64,000 nucleotides of DNA from Geodermatophilus africanus (GTDB lineage Bacteria; Actinomycetota; Actinomycetes; Mycobacteriales; Geodermatophilaceae). Positions 53,884 through 63,075 of the stretch are shown here, piece by piece; within the stretch, counting starts at the first letter, position 1, and the number at the start of each line of letters is the position of its first letter. The notes below the pieces were generated by a model. It worked only from the letters and a program-made list of their open reading frames with translations, did not search any database and was not told the DNA's origin. Location of the stretch: contig NZ_FNOT01000004.1 of the NCBI RefSeq assembly GCF_900107105.1, positions 186,001 through 250,000 on the forward strand, in the 5' to 3' direction. A program made the position numbers and the translations under genes.

Positions 53884-54498
53884 TCAGGCCGGATTCCTCT
53901 TCCAGAGCCCTGCAACGGCATCGCGCCATGTTCGCGACGCAGCCACCACTGACTGCGACACCTCGCTCCTCTGTCGCAGTTCTCGCAGCCCGTCGCGGAC
54001 CTGCTGGCGCAACAGGCGATCGCGAGCATCGAGTCTGGCTTGGAATATCAACTCTCCGCGAGAACCGATCAGAGCCGCTGCGAACGTGACCAGCACCAGG
54101 ACAGTGCCTCCAGTGGCCCATTCGACTCCAACGCCCAGGTACGCGAGCAGTCCCGACGACTGCAGTGCGACAGCCCACCACAAGACAATCGTCACCGTCT
54201 GCACGCACAGAAATGAGCGAGATGCTCGACCGAACCAGAGCCAACGCACCCTCTTCTGGACCGGCACGGCAATTCGGCGCCCATCAGCGTCCTTCAGTGA
54301 GCCAGTTCCCCACTTCGGCTTCCTGCCCCACTGCAGCGTGGGGCATCTCAGAATGGACGTCGCCGCGCTCTTGAGGATAACCGAGCGATCCTTTCGCTTT
54401 CGCTTGTCCAAGAACCGAGCCTGCTCCTCGGCTCCCTGGATCCACTCGACAGTCGGAGCGGACGCCGATTTCTGCTGGCGCTCAACTTCTACGGCCAA
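53884..54498 (-). CDS. membrane protein of unknown function (lower-GC islet)
   Basis: A 204-residue protein. A basic, charged N-terminal half (DKRKRKDRSVILKSAATSIL) is followed by two transmembrane helices (VQTVTIVLWWAVALQSSGLL and GGTVLVLVTFAAALIGS) and a C-terminal helical, charged region (ARLDARDRLLRQQVRDGLRE). No family recognised. Base composition falls to about 58-60% GC here and rare codons such as CGA, TCG-poor serines and AAA occur, unlike the neighbours. With the next gene it forms a pair, 6 nt apart, probably horizontally acquired. Confidence 0.7.
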   Translation of the reverse strand: MAVEVERQQKSASAPTVEWIQGAEEQARFLDKRKRKDRSVILKSAATSILRCPTLQWGRKPKWGTGSLKDADGRRIAVPVQKRVRWLWFGRASRSFLCVQTVTIVLWWAVALQSSGLLAYLGVGVEWATGGTVLVLVTFAAALIGSRGELIFQARLDARDRLLRQQVRDGLRELRQRSEVSQSVVAASRTWRDAVAGLWKRNPA

Positions 54499-54504
54499 AG
54501 CCCC

Positions 54505-54873
54505 CTAGTGGCCCAGGTTCCGCCATTCGTTTCTCTGCCTACCGGCTGCGACAACCGCCATGACGGCCACGACCTCCAAGCCGATCAGTCCAGCAGCCAG
54601 GATCAGCCAACCACGGGCCGAGGAGGAACCTTCGCGGTCCAACGCAGTCGTACCGATGTTCGTGACTGCGGATAACACGTAGGCGAACGCTGGAAGAGCC
54701 AGCCAGGTGATCGTGGCCTCGCGCACCCTGGCGACCTCAAGCATTCCCATCTGTGGATGCTTGAGGGTCGAGTGACTGCTGACGGTAGCGCTGATCAATC
54801 CTCCGACGGACCAGCAAAGGCAAAAAAACGTACCGACCGCAGCTGCTACCAGCAAACTGTCCTGCAGAGTCAA
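54505..54873 (-). CDS. four-helix membrane protein of unknown function (lower-GC islet)
   Basis: A 122-residue protein with about three to four hydrophobic helices (DSLLVAAAVGTFFCLCWSVG, TITWLALPAFAYVLSAVTNI, GWLILAAGLIGLEVVAVMAV). No family recognised. TTG 54873 is taken because AGGAG lies 5 nt upstream; the in-frame GTG 54891 has no ribosome site. The stop is 6 nt from the next gene of the islet. A two-gene membrane system of unknown role; a phage-defence or toxin-like function is possible but unsupported. Confidence 0.65.
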   Translation of the reverse strand: MTLQDSLLVAAAVGTFFCLCWSVGGLISATVSSHSTLKHPQMGMLEVARVREATITWLALPAFAYVLSAVTNIGTTALDREGSSSARGWLILAAGLIGLEVVAVMAVVAAGRQRNEWRNLGH

Positions 54874-55045
54874 GTAATCTCCTGGGCGCACGCTGTGGCC
54901 AACCTCAGCCGACTACGACATCGGCCCGCGACTTCACCCTCGCACCGACTACCGGCACTTCGACCGACCGAGTCTCATGAGGAGGTCGTGAAGCTGGGTG
55001 CCGCCCGAAGCAGCATGTAGCACATCCGGTGCCACTGGAGTGGCC

Positions 55046-55321
55046 ATGACCCGCATCGGCGTGCGTGAGCTGCGACAGAACGCCACCCGGTACCTGGCCC
55101 TCGTCAAGGCGGGCGAGACGGTCGAGGTGACCGAGCGCGGTGAGCTCGTCGCGGTCCTGTCTCCACCGTCCCCAGCGGTCACCGCACGCGAGCGGCCCAT
55201 CGCCGAGGGGCGGCTGGTCCCCGCCAGCGCACCCTTCCGCATCCCCGACCGGATCACGCCTCCAGCAGGGGCCCTCAGCGCGTCCGAGGCGCTCGACGAG
55301 CAGCGCGCCGAGCGCTCGTGA
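55046..55321 (+). CDS. Phd/YefM-type (VapB-like) antitoxin
   Basis: A 91-residue antitoxin. The N-terminal Phd/YefM fold is RIGVRELRQNATRYLALVKA followed by GETVEVTERGELVAVL, the DNA-binding part that normally represses the operon. The C-terminal 40 residues (FRIPDRITPPAGALSASEAL) would wrap the toxin. Its stop overlaps the start of the toxin gene in a GTGA junction, the usual coupling. The short AGCAC...GGTGC inverted match at 55018-55032 upstream might be an operator, weakly. Confidence 0.88.
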   Translation: MTRIGVRELRQNATRYLALVKAGETVEVTERGELVAVLSPPSPAVTARERPIAEGRLVPASAPFRIPDRITPPAGALSASEALDEQRAERS

Positions 55322-55709
55322 TCGCGCTCGACTCCTCCGCCCTCGTCAAGCTGGTGCTCGACGAGCCGGAGTCGGCAGCACTGGAGACGTGGCTGGACAG
55401 TCGGGCCCCACTCTCGGTCACGGCCAGCGCTCTGGTGAGGGTCGAGCTCATCCGCGCCGTGGCCCGAGCCGCCCTGCCGGCGTGGCCCGAGCCCGGACGC
55501 TCCTGGCCGGGGTGGACCTGGTCCCGATCACCCAGGGCCTGCTCGCTGCGGCCGCCGACCTCGGCCCGTCGTCCCTGCGCAGCCCGGACGCGCTGCACCT
55601 GGCGACGGCCCTGGGCCTCGGGCCGGTGCTGGACGCCTTCGTGGTCTACGACGAGCGACTGGCGCAGGCAGCCACCGACGCGGGACTGCCGGTCGTCGCA
55701 CCGGCCTGA
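55318..55709 (+). pseudogene. VapC-type PIN-domain toxin, frameshifted
   Basis: The frame from GTG 55318 encodes MIALDSSALVKLVLDEPESA and VTASALVRVELIRAVARAA, the first acidic residues of a PIN-domain RNase, but then runs off. The rest of the domain, ARARTLLAGVDLVPI through SLRSPDALHLATALGLG and VYDERLAQAATDAGL, is in the -1 frame. The break is near 55478-55486, where the two frames overlap around CTGCCGGCG and a single lost nucleotide explains both. The repaired protein would be about 130 residues. Either inactive, or a sequencing error. Confidence 0.85.
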
Positions 55710-55889
55710 CCCGAGGGGCCACTGGGGTCTGCAGGACGGAACGGCCCGTCCGTCGGGCGAGACGATCGCCACACCGGGCCGCCCGGCGCGACGTCGGCGC
55801 AGGTCAGCGCGCTCTCGAGCGGTGCCATACGTCGTCGCGGGCGGCACGCGCGGGAGGCGGCCGGTTGGGCGTGTCTCCTCCGGCGCAGG

Positions 55890-55895
55890 CAGGAT
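55890..55895 (+). promoter_or_regulatory. -10-like box for SF2 helicase gene
   Basis: CAGGAT ends 10 nt before ATG 55906 and overlaps the alternative ATG 55894. Confidence 0.35.
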
Positions 55896-55905
55896 GGCCC
55901 TCGAC

Positions 55906-57696
55906 ATGGCGAGTGCAGCACGCGCGGAGGCGGTCGCCCCGCAGAGGACCAGCCGACCGCTCCGGGCCTGGCAGCAGGCCGCGCTGGAGCAGTACGAGCA
56001 GGCCGCCCCGAAGGACTTCCTGGTCACCGCGACCCCCGGCGCGGGCAAGACGACCTTCGCCCTGACCCTGGCCGCGCGGCTGCTGCAGCGGCGCGAGGTC
56101 GCCCGCGTGGTCGTCGTCTGCCCGACCGACCACCTGCGCCTGCAGTGGGCCGAGGCCGCCGACCGGATGGGCATCGTCCTCGACCCGAACCTGACCAACG
56201 CCGTCGGCCCGGTGCGCGCCGGCACGCAGGGCTACGTGACCACGTACGCGCAGGTCGCGGGCAAGCCGATGCTGCACGCCGCCCGCTCCACCGCGGTCAA
56301 GACGCTGGTCGTCCTCGACGAGGTGCACCACGCCGGTGACGGCCTGTCCTGGGGCGAGGCGGTCGAGGAGGCCTACGGCTTCGCCGCGCGCCGGCTGTGC
56401 CTGACCGGGACGCCGTTCCGCACCAAGCCCGACGAGCGGATCCCCTTCGTGCGCTACGAGGAGGACACGTTCGAGGGGGACGACGGCGAGGGCGGGATCG
56501 GTCTGGTCAGCCGCGCGGACTACACCTACGGCTACAAGGAGGCGCTGGCCGACAGCGTCGTCCGCCCGGTCGTCTTCGCCGCCTACACGGGGACGTCGCG
56601 CTGGCGGAACTCCGCCGGCGAGGTCGTCGCCGCCTCGCTGTCCGAGGCCGGCACCCGCTCGGTGGAGATGCAGGCCTGGCGCACCGCGCTGGACCCGAAG
56701 GGCCAGTGGGTGCCGCACGTGATCGCGGCCATGGACGACCGGATCACCCACCTGCGCGAGGAGGGCGGCATGCCCGACGCCGCCGGGCTGATCCTCGCCA
56801 GCGACCAGGACGACGCCCGCGCCTACGCCAAGATCGTCCGCCGGGTCACCGGCAAGGCGCCCGAGCTGATCCTCTCCGACGACCCCAAGGCCTCGAAGAG
56901 GATCGAGCGCTTCGCCACCGGCTCGGCCCGGATCGCCGTCTGCGTGCGGATGATCTCCGAGGGCGTCGACGTCCCGCGGGCCGCCGTCCTGGCGTGGATG
57001 ACCTCCTACCGGACGCCGCTGTTCTTCGCCCAGGCGGTCGGCCGCGTCGTCCGCGCCCGCGCGTCGCACGAGTCGGCGACGGTCTTCCTCCCCGCCGTCC
57101 GGCCGCTGCTGACCCTCGCCGCCTCCATGGAGGAGCAGCGCAACCACGTCATGCCCCCGCCGAAGACGGTGCAGGGCGACGAGCTCGACCTCGAGCCGCT
57201 CCCGCCCAAGGAGCGCGAGCCGGTCACGATGAAGCAGTTCGAGGCGCTGGAGGCCGACGCCCGGTTCGCGCACGTGCTGCACAGCGGCACCGCGCACACC
57301 GGCGAGGGCCGCTCCGCCGTCCAGCCGCTGGCCGACGAGGAGGAGGACTTCCTCGGCATCCCCGGCCTGCTCACCCCGGAGCAGACGGCGTCCCTGCTCG
57401 CCCAGCGCGACGAGGAGCTGCGGCTGCGCATCGCCCAGCGCGTGCACGACGACACCGGCGAGCTGCCCCTCGTCGAGGACCACCCCGACGAGGACGACGC
57501 CGGCCGCTCCTGGCGGGACGCCGCCGAGCTGCGCCGGGAGGTCAACCGGCTGGTCGCCCGGGTCGCGGCCAAGACCTCCAGGCCGCACGGGGTGGTGCAC
57601 ACCGAGCTGCGCAAGGCCGTCCCCGGGCCGCCGTCGGCCTCCGCGTCGGTCGACGTGCTCCGCGCCCGCCGCGAGCGCCTCCGCACGATGTTGTAG
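55906..57696 (+). CDS. SF2 DEAD/DEAH-box helicase
   Basis: A 596-residue helicase. Motifs are Walker A LVTATPGAGKTTFAL (about 37-51), Ia VVVVCPTDHLRLQWAE, II VLDEVHHAGDGL (about 136), III CLTGTPFRT, and V/VI RMISEGVDVPRAAVLAWMTS with FFAQAVGRVVRAR. The C-terminal third is helical and acidic. The role is not known; the layout is that of actinobacterial SF2 helicases of the type III-res/UvrB group. ATG 55906 is preferred because the -10-like box overlaps ATG 55894. Longer in-frame readings start in the toxin remnant. Confidence 0.9.
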   Translation: MASAARAEAVAPQRTSRPLRAWQQAALEQYEQAAPKDFLVTATPGAGKTTFALTLAARLLQRREVARVVVVCPTDHLRLQWAEAADRMGIVLDPNLTNAVGPVRAGTQGYVTTYAQVAGKPMLHAARSTAVKTLVVLDEVHHAGDGLSWGEAVEEAYGFAARRLCLTGTPFRTKPDERIPFVRYEEDTFEGDDGEGGIGLVSRADYTYGYKEALADSVVRPVVFAAYTGTSRWRNSAGEVVAASLSEAGTRSVEMQAWRTALDPKGQWVPHVIAAMDDRITHLREEGGMPDAAGLILASDQDDARAYAKIVRRVTGKAPELILSDDPKASKRIERFATGSARIAVCVRMISEGVDVPRAAVLAWMTSYRTPLFFAQAVGRVVRARASHESATVFLPAVRPLLTLAASMEEQRNHVMPPPKTVQGDELDLEPLPPKEREPVTMKQFEALEADARFAHVLHSGTAHTGEGRSAVQPLADEEEDFLGIPGLLTPEQTASLLAQRDEELRLRIAQRVHDDTGELPLVEDHPDEDDAGRSWRDAAELRREVNRLVARVAAKTSRPHGVVHTELRKAVPGPPSASASVDVLRARRERLRTML

Positions 57697-57841
57697 GGGC
57701 ATTGCCGGGCTCCGCGCGATCGCGGGTGCTGCAGTGTCGGGCAACGGGCGGCACGTGCCGTCGAGTGAGCGGTTGTGGTCGCTCGACCTGGCGTGTCCGC
57801 GCGTGTCGCCGACTGCAACCGCGCAGTCGGCGCCGCGGTCG

Positions 57842-58429
57842 CTACCGGGCGACGGCGGGCGGGGCGAGCATGACCGCGCCGGGCGGCACGTCCCGGACGA
57901 CGGTGGCGTTGGCGCCGATGCGGGCGTCGTCCCCCACCGTGACCGGCCCGACGACGACGGCACCGGCTCCGATGCTCACCCGGTCCCCGATGACCGGCTG
58001 ACCGCGCCCGGTGTGCCCGACGGTGACCTGCTGGTTGACCCGGCAGTCCCGCCCGACGGTGCGCGCGGTCAGCGTGGTCGCGAAGCCGTGCTCGATGAAC
58101 AGCCCCGGGCCGATCTCCGCGCAGTTCAGGTGCAGCGTGGGCAGCGGCCGGTAGACGAGGCGCAGCAACAGCCGCACCGGCCACGGCAGCGGGGTGAGCC
58201 GGTAGTGCACCAGCGAGCGGAACTCCGGGTGCCGGGCGACCAGCCAGCCGAAGCGCGCGCTCTCCGGCAGCCGCTCCAGCTGTGGCCGCTCCAGGCACTG
58301 CGCCCACCGCTCGGCGTCCCGGCGGGCGTACGGCCCGGCGGCGCTCCCCTGCACCGCCCACCACAGCGGCCAGGCCCACGCCGTCATCAGCCAGGTGGCC
58401 GGGTGGCGCGCGGACTCGACGGCAGGCAC
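57842..58429 (-). CDS. hexapeptide-repeat acetyltransferase (CysE/colanic-type)
   Basis: A 195-residue acyltransferase. A helical N-terminus (about 1-95) is followed by a left-handed beta helix with hexapeptide repeats: CAEIGPGLFIEHGFATTLTA, VNQQVTVGHTGRGQPVIGD, VSIGAGAVVVGPVTVGDDAR and ANATVVRDVPPGAV. The GLFIEHGFATTL segment includes the catalytic His seen in serine acetyltransferases, but the N-terminal region is unlike CysE. It may acetylate a sugar, as in polysaccharide synthesis. GTG start. The flanking gaps 57697-57841 and 58430-58487 have no genes. Confidence 0.82.
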   Translation of the reverse strand: MPAVESARHPATWLMTAWAWPLWWAVQGSAAGPYARRDAERWAQCLERPQLERLPESARFGWLVARHPEFRSLVHYRLTPLPWPVRLLLRLVYRPLPTLHLNCAEIGPGLFIEHGFATTLTARTVGRDCRVNQQVTVGHTGRGQPVIGDRVSIGAGAVVVGPVTVGDDARIGANATVVRDVPPGAVMLAPPAVAR

Positions 58430-58487
58430 GCCGCCACCCTGCCCGAAGCCCCGCCGCGGGTCAGCTACCCGACCGGGCAGGCCCGCG

Positions 58488-61435
58488 TCAGCCCGGAGCC
58501 GGGGTGAGCAGGCCGCGGGCGGCGGCGAGGGCCACGGCCTCGGTCCGCCCGCCCGCCCGCGCCCAGCTTGGCCAGGATCCGGCTGACGTGCACGCTCGCG
58601 GTCTTCTCGCTCATGTACAGCTCCGCGCCGATCTGCCGGTTGGTGCGGCCCTGGGCCAGCAGCCGCAGCACCTCGGCCTCCCGCGGGGTGAGGACCGCCG
58701 CCGAGTCCGGCACACGCCCGGCCCCGGGCAGCTCCAGCCGGCCCCGCCGGGCCAGGGCGGTGACCGCCGACCGCAGGGGCGCGGCGCCGAGCCGGGTGGC
58801 GACCTCGGCGGCCGCCCGCAGCTCCGCGGCGGCGGACGCCCGGTCGCCGGCGGCCAGCAGCGCCTCGGCCAGCCGCCACCGCGACCGGGCCTGCTCGTAG
58901 ACGTGCCCGTAGCCGAACGCGTGCACCGCGGACCGCCACGGCGCCGGATCCGCCCGGCCGGCCAGCCGGGCCGCCTCGGCCTCGATCCGCGCCTGCCAGG
59001 CGGCCGCCTCCACGCCGAACGACCCGACGTGGCGCAGCCGGTCCGCGACGGCGGCCCGGGCCTCGGCGACCAGGTCCTCCCCCGCGCCGACCCAGCGCCG
59101 CACCGCGGCCTCGTCACCCTGCAGCCGGGCGGCCGCGGCGGCGTCGCCGACCGGGGCCAGCGCCATCGCGACCAGCCGGAGGACGGCCAGCCGGTCGACG
59201 TCCCAGTACGTCCGCACCTGCTGCACGGCCTCGCGTGCCCGCGCCACCGCGGTCCCGGCGTCCCCGGCCCAGGCGGCCAGGTCGATCTGCGCCCCGGCGG
59301 TCGCCAGCAGCAGCAGGACGTGCGCGTCCAGGTGGGCAGCCAGCCCGCGCGCCCAGACCACCCGTTCGGCTGCCGTCGGGGCGCCGCGCCCGACCAGAAC
59401 CAGCAGGCCGGCCGCGCACGTGGGCCGCCATCGGCGGCACCCGCGCCAGCGCCTCGGCGAGCTCCAGGCTGCCGTCCCAGTCGCCGGACACGTAGCGGGC
59501 CGACACGCCCAGGTGGCGCAGCTCGGCGCCGTAGAAGGACCACTCCACGCCGAGTTCGGCCGCGCGCACCAGCGCCTCGTCGACCCAGCGCAGCGTGGCG
59601 GCGACGTCCCCGGTCTCGTACGGGACGACGGCGAGGTTGAACAGCACCCGCAGCTCGACGTCAGTGTCGCCCGACCGCCGGGCGCGCACGAGGGCCTCCT
59701 CGAGCCGACCGGTCAGGTCGTCGCTGACACCCATCCGGGCCAGCGACACCGCGGTGTCGGCCCAGGCGCTGTCCAGGCCGAGCGCGTCGGCGGCGGCCAG
59801 CGCCTCGCGGGCCGCGGCCTCGGCCTCCGCCCGCCGGCCCAGCGACCAGCTGGTGCGCGCGTGGGTGGCGGCGGCCCAGGTGCGCACCACGGACGGCGGG
59901 TCGGCCGGCACCAGCCCCAGGGCCCGGGTGCTCTCCCGGTGGGCCGCCGCTTGGTCCTCCACCCCGCTGAGCGCCTGCGCCAGCCGGTAGTGCACTCGCG
60001 CCCGCTCGACCGGGTCGCCGTCCGGGCCGAGCAGGTCCAGGGCGGCGCGGACCAGCGCTACCGCCCGCTGCGGTTCCCCGGCGGCCCGGGCGGCGGCCGC
60101 GCTGTCGAGCAGCAGGGCCGGCTGGTCCTGCCCGGCGCGGGAGGCCGCGTCGGGTACCGCCGGCCACAGGGCCAGCGCCGCCTCCAGGTGCTGCAGCTGC
60201 TCGGCCGGGGCCCCGGCCCGGCACGCCTCGGCCGCCGCCTCCAGTGACGCGGTGAACGCGCCGGCGAGGTCGTTGCTGGCGCGGGCGTGGTGGGCCAGCT
60301 CCGCGGCGGTGCCGGCACCCGGCGTGGCGGCGAGGTGGGCGGCCGTCGTGGCGTGCAGCCGCACCCGCTCGCCGGGCAGCAGGTCGGCCAGGATCGCCTC
60401 CCGCAGCAGAGCGTGCCGGAAGCGGTAGCGGCCGTCGCCGGAGACCACGAGCAGGTGGTGGTGCACCGCCTCGGCGAGGGCGGCCTCCAGCTCGGCCGGC
60501 GGCAGCCCGCTGACGGCGGCGACCAGGTCGTGGCGCACCCGCCGGCCGGCGACCGCGGCCACGCGCAGCACCCGCTGGGCCGCCTCGCCGAGCTGCTCCA
60601 CCCGGGCCAGCAGCACGTCGGTCAACCCCAGCGGCAGCGTCTCGCCGGCCAGCCCGGCCGCCAGCAGCTCCTCGGCGTAGAAGGCGTTGCCCTCGGCGCG
60701 GGCGACGACGTCCTCCACCGTGCGCTCCGGGACGCCGGCGGCCAGCCCGCGCACCAGCGCGCCGACGGCGTCGTCCGGCAGCGGCGCCAGCTCCAGCCGC
60801 TCGACTCCCGGCAGCCGCACCAGCTCGGCGAGCAGCGGGCGCAGCGGGTGGCGCCGGTGCAGGTCGTCGGAGCGGTAGGAGGCGACGAGCGCGATCGGCT
60901 CGTCGGCCAGCCGGGCCAGCAGGTAGCGCAGCAGGTCGCGGCTGGAGCGGTCGGCCCAGTGCAGGTCCTCGAGCACGACCAGCAGCGGCGTCTCCGCGGC
61001 CACCTCGCCGAGCAGCGCCGCCACCGACTCGAACAGCTGCAGCCGCCCGCCGTCCGCGACGGGACGGCGGACCAGCGGGCGGCCGAGGTCGGCGACGTCC
61101 CCCGGCGGCGGCTCGGGGACCGCGGGCGCACCACGGCCGGCGAGCAGCTCCGGCAGTCCGGACCCCGCGGCGACCGGGCGCAGCAGGTCCACGAACGGCA
61201 GGTAGGGCAGCCCGACGTCGCCGAGGTCGACGCAGTGCCCGGTGAGCACCCGCAGGCCCCGCTCGGCGGCGCGCGCGGCCAGCTCGTCGAGCAGCCGGGT
61301 CTTGCCGACGCCCGCGTCACCGGCCAGCAGCACCGCCCCGGCGCGGCCCTCGAGGGCGCGGTCGACCGTGGTCAGCAGCCGGGTGAGCTCCGCGTCCCGG
61401 CCCACCAGCGGTCGGTCGTCGTCCCACTGCGCCAC
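58488..61435 (-). pseudogene. LuxR-family AAA ATPase regulator (LAL type) with two frameshifts
   Basis: A large regulator in three frames. From GTG 61435: an AAA domain with VLLAGDAGVGKTRLLDELAA (Walker A) and LLVVLEDLHWADRSSRDLLR (Walker B), then a long TPR region. Near 59410 an extra G shifts the frame; the sequence continues as VWARGLAAHLDAHVLLL to the HTH with LTPREAEVLRLLAQGRTNRQ and IGAELYMSEKTASVHVSRIL. Near 58550 an extra GGGC unit shifts it again, just before the usual RTEAV ending, which is intact in the third frame to TGA 58488. Repaired length is about 980 residues. A broken gene or sequencing error. Confidence 0.85.
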
Positions 61436-61442
61436 GGCGCCG

Positions 61443-61448
61443 ATCGTG
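61443..61448 (-). promoter_or_regulatory. -10-like box of LuxR-type gene
   Basis: CACGAT on the minus strand ends 7 nt before GTG 61435. Confidence 0.35.
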
Positions 61449-61452
61449 GCAG

Positions 61453-61520
61453 ACGGACCCCCTTGCCCCCACCGCTCGCAGGCTCGCGGCGGGCCCCTCC
61501 AAGGAGGCCGGGGTCCTCTC
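61453..61520 (+). repeat. dispersed stem-loop element, copy 11
   Basis: On the plus strand GGACCCCCTTG and CAAGGAGGCC form the outer stem around CCACCGC-TCGCAGGCTC-GCGGCGGG. A further GGGGTCCTCTCTCAG block touches the stop of the 44-residue gene at 61521 and looks like another left end read on the minus strand. Orientation relative to a gene is therefore ambiguous here. Confidence 0.7.
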
Positions 61521-61655
61521 TCAGCCCACCCACCGCGTCCAGCGGGAGGTGGCCCGGCCCGGGCGCCGGGTGCGGGTACCGCGACCGAGCTGCTGCAGCA
61601 CCTCGCGGCGGTAGGCGAGCTCTGCCTCGAGTCCGGGGTTGGGGTAGGTGTTCAC
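61521..61655 (-). CDS. 44-residue basic protein upstream of LuxR-type gene
   Basis: A short gene with GTG start at 61655, preceded by AGGAG at 7 nt. The product begins MNTYPNPGLEAELAYRREVL, continues with QQLGRGTRTRRPGRATS and ends RWTRWVG. It is basic, with an amphipathic helix (EAELAYRREVLQQLG). Small proteins starting with a similar MNTYP/AELAxxRR pattern occur as orphans in actinobacteria as far as I recall. Function unknown. It is separated from the LuxR-type gene by repeat copy 11. Confidence 0.6.
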   Translation of the reverse strand: MNTYPNPGLEAELAYRREVLQQLGRGTRTRRPGRATSRWTRWVG

Positions 61656-61770
61656 GGCCGTCTCCTGTCATCGGTGTCGATGACGGTCGTGCTGAGGCCC
61701 CGCTCCCGGCATCGGCCGGCCAGGCAGACCCCGGGTGCGCGGACCGGTGCTGAGGCCCCTCAGCCGGGCC

Positions 61771-63075
61771 TCAGCGCAGCTCGGTGCCCTTGGTCTCCCG
61801 CAAGGTCAGGATCACGGCGAACGCGAGGGCCGCGGCGATGGCCACGTACCAGAAGAACCACAGTGGCCGGTCGTTGTTCGACAGCCAGGTGATCACCAAC
61901 GGGGCCGTGCCGCCGAACGTGGCGACCGTCAGGTTGTACCAGGCCCCGATACCCGTCGCGCGCAGCTCCGTGGGGAACAGCTCGCTCATGATCGCGGGCG
62001 CGATCGACGCCATCAGCGCGTAGAGCCCGAGCCCCGTGCAGAAGACGACGATCAGCGAGAACAGGTTGTCCCGCACCAGGAACGACAGCGGCACGATGAG
62101 CACCGCCATCGCACCGGACCAGAGGAGCAGCTGCGGCTTGCGGCCGATCCGGTCCGACAGCGCCCCGAACGGGAAGCACAGTGCCACGAACAGCGCGGTG
62201 CCGATCGACAGGGCGATGAAGACGTCGGTCTTGTCCGCGTCTCGGAAGGTGATGGCGAACGGGGTGAGGGCGCTGAAGAACGTGTAGTAGGACAGCGTCG
62301 ACAAGAGCGTGAAGGCGCACAGCTGCACGACGGCCTTGGGGTGGTACTTGATGGTTTGCAGCAGTGGGTGCTTGGTGTTGCGCGCCTTCTCGGCGTTCTC
62401 CTCGAACTGCTCGGTCTCCACCAGCGACCGGCGCAGCCACATGCCGATGAAGCCGAGCAGACCGCCGATGAAGAACGCGATGCGCCAGCCGTAGCTCTGC
62501 AGCTGGTCCTCGCTGAGAACACTGGTGAGCAGGACGCCGAGCAGGGACGCGGCGAGCAGCGCCGAGCCGGTGGAGATGTAGAAGAACGACGAGTAGCGGC
62601 CGCGGTGGGCCGGCGGGGCGATCTCCCCCAGGTAGGCCGAGGCGTTGGAGACCTCACCGCCGAGGGACATGCCCTGCGCGACGCGGGCGAGCAGCAGCAG
62701 GACCGGCGCCAGCCAGCCCACCTGCTCGTACGTGGGCAGGATCGCGATCACCATCGAGCCACCCGCCATCAGCAGGATGGTCAGCAGCATCCCGGCCTTG
62801 CGGCCGCGCAGGTCGGCGAACCGGCCGAGCAGGATGCCGCCCAACGGCCGGAAGAAGAAGGCCAGCGCGTACGTCGACGTCGCCCCGATCAGCGCCAGGG
62901 CCTGGTTCTCGGCCGGGAAGAACTGGCCGGCGAAGAAGACGACGAACGTCGCGTAGACCGTCCAGTCGAACCACTCGACGGCGTTGCCGATGCTCGCCGA
63001 GACGAGCGTCTTGACCGGTAGCCGGTGCCGCTCGTCGGTCGTCGTGCCGGGACCCTGCTGCACTGCGCCTGCCAT
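61771..63075 (-). CDS. MHS-family MFS transporter
   Basis: A 434-residue secondary transporter of the metabolite:H+ symporter branch (ProP, KgtP, ShiA relatives). It begins SIGNAVEWFDWTVYATFVVF, the first-helix signature. RPLGGILLGRFADLRGRKAG follows in loop 2-3, LARVAQGMSLGGEVSNASAY in helix 4 and GRYSSFFYISTGSALL after it. The second half has SDRIGRKPQLLLWSG and ELFPTELRATGIGAWYN. It imports a carboxylate or betaine-like compound; the substrate is not assigned. ATG 63075; longer readings upstream are not conserved. Confidence 0.92.
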   Translation of the reverse strand: MAGAVQQGPGTTTDERHRLPVKTLVSASIGNAVEWFDWTVYATFVVFFAGQFFPAENQALALIGATSTYALAFFFRPLGGILLGRFADLRGRKAGMLLTILLMAGGSMVIAILPTYEQVGWLAPVLLLLARVAQGMSLGGEVSNASAYLGEIAPPAHRGRYSSFFYISTGSALLAASLLGVLLTSVLSEDQLQSYGWRIAFFIGGLLGFIGMWLRRSLVETEQFEENAEKARNTKHPLLQTIKYHPKAVVQLCAFTLLSTLSYYTFFSALTPFAITFRDADKTDVFIALSIGTALFVALCFPFGALSDRIGRKPQLLLWSGAMAVLIVPLSFLVRDNLFSLIVVFCTGLGLYALMASIAPAIMSELFPTELRATGIGAWYNLTVATFGGTAPLVITWLSNNDRPLWFFWYVAIAAALAFAVILTLRETKGTELR

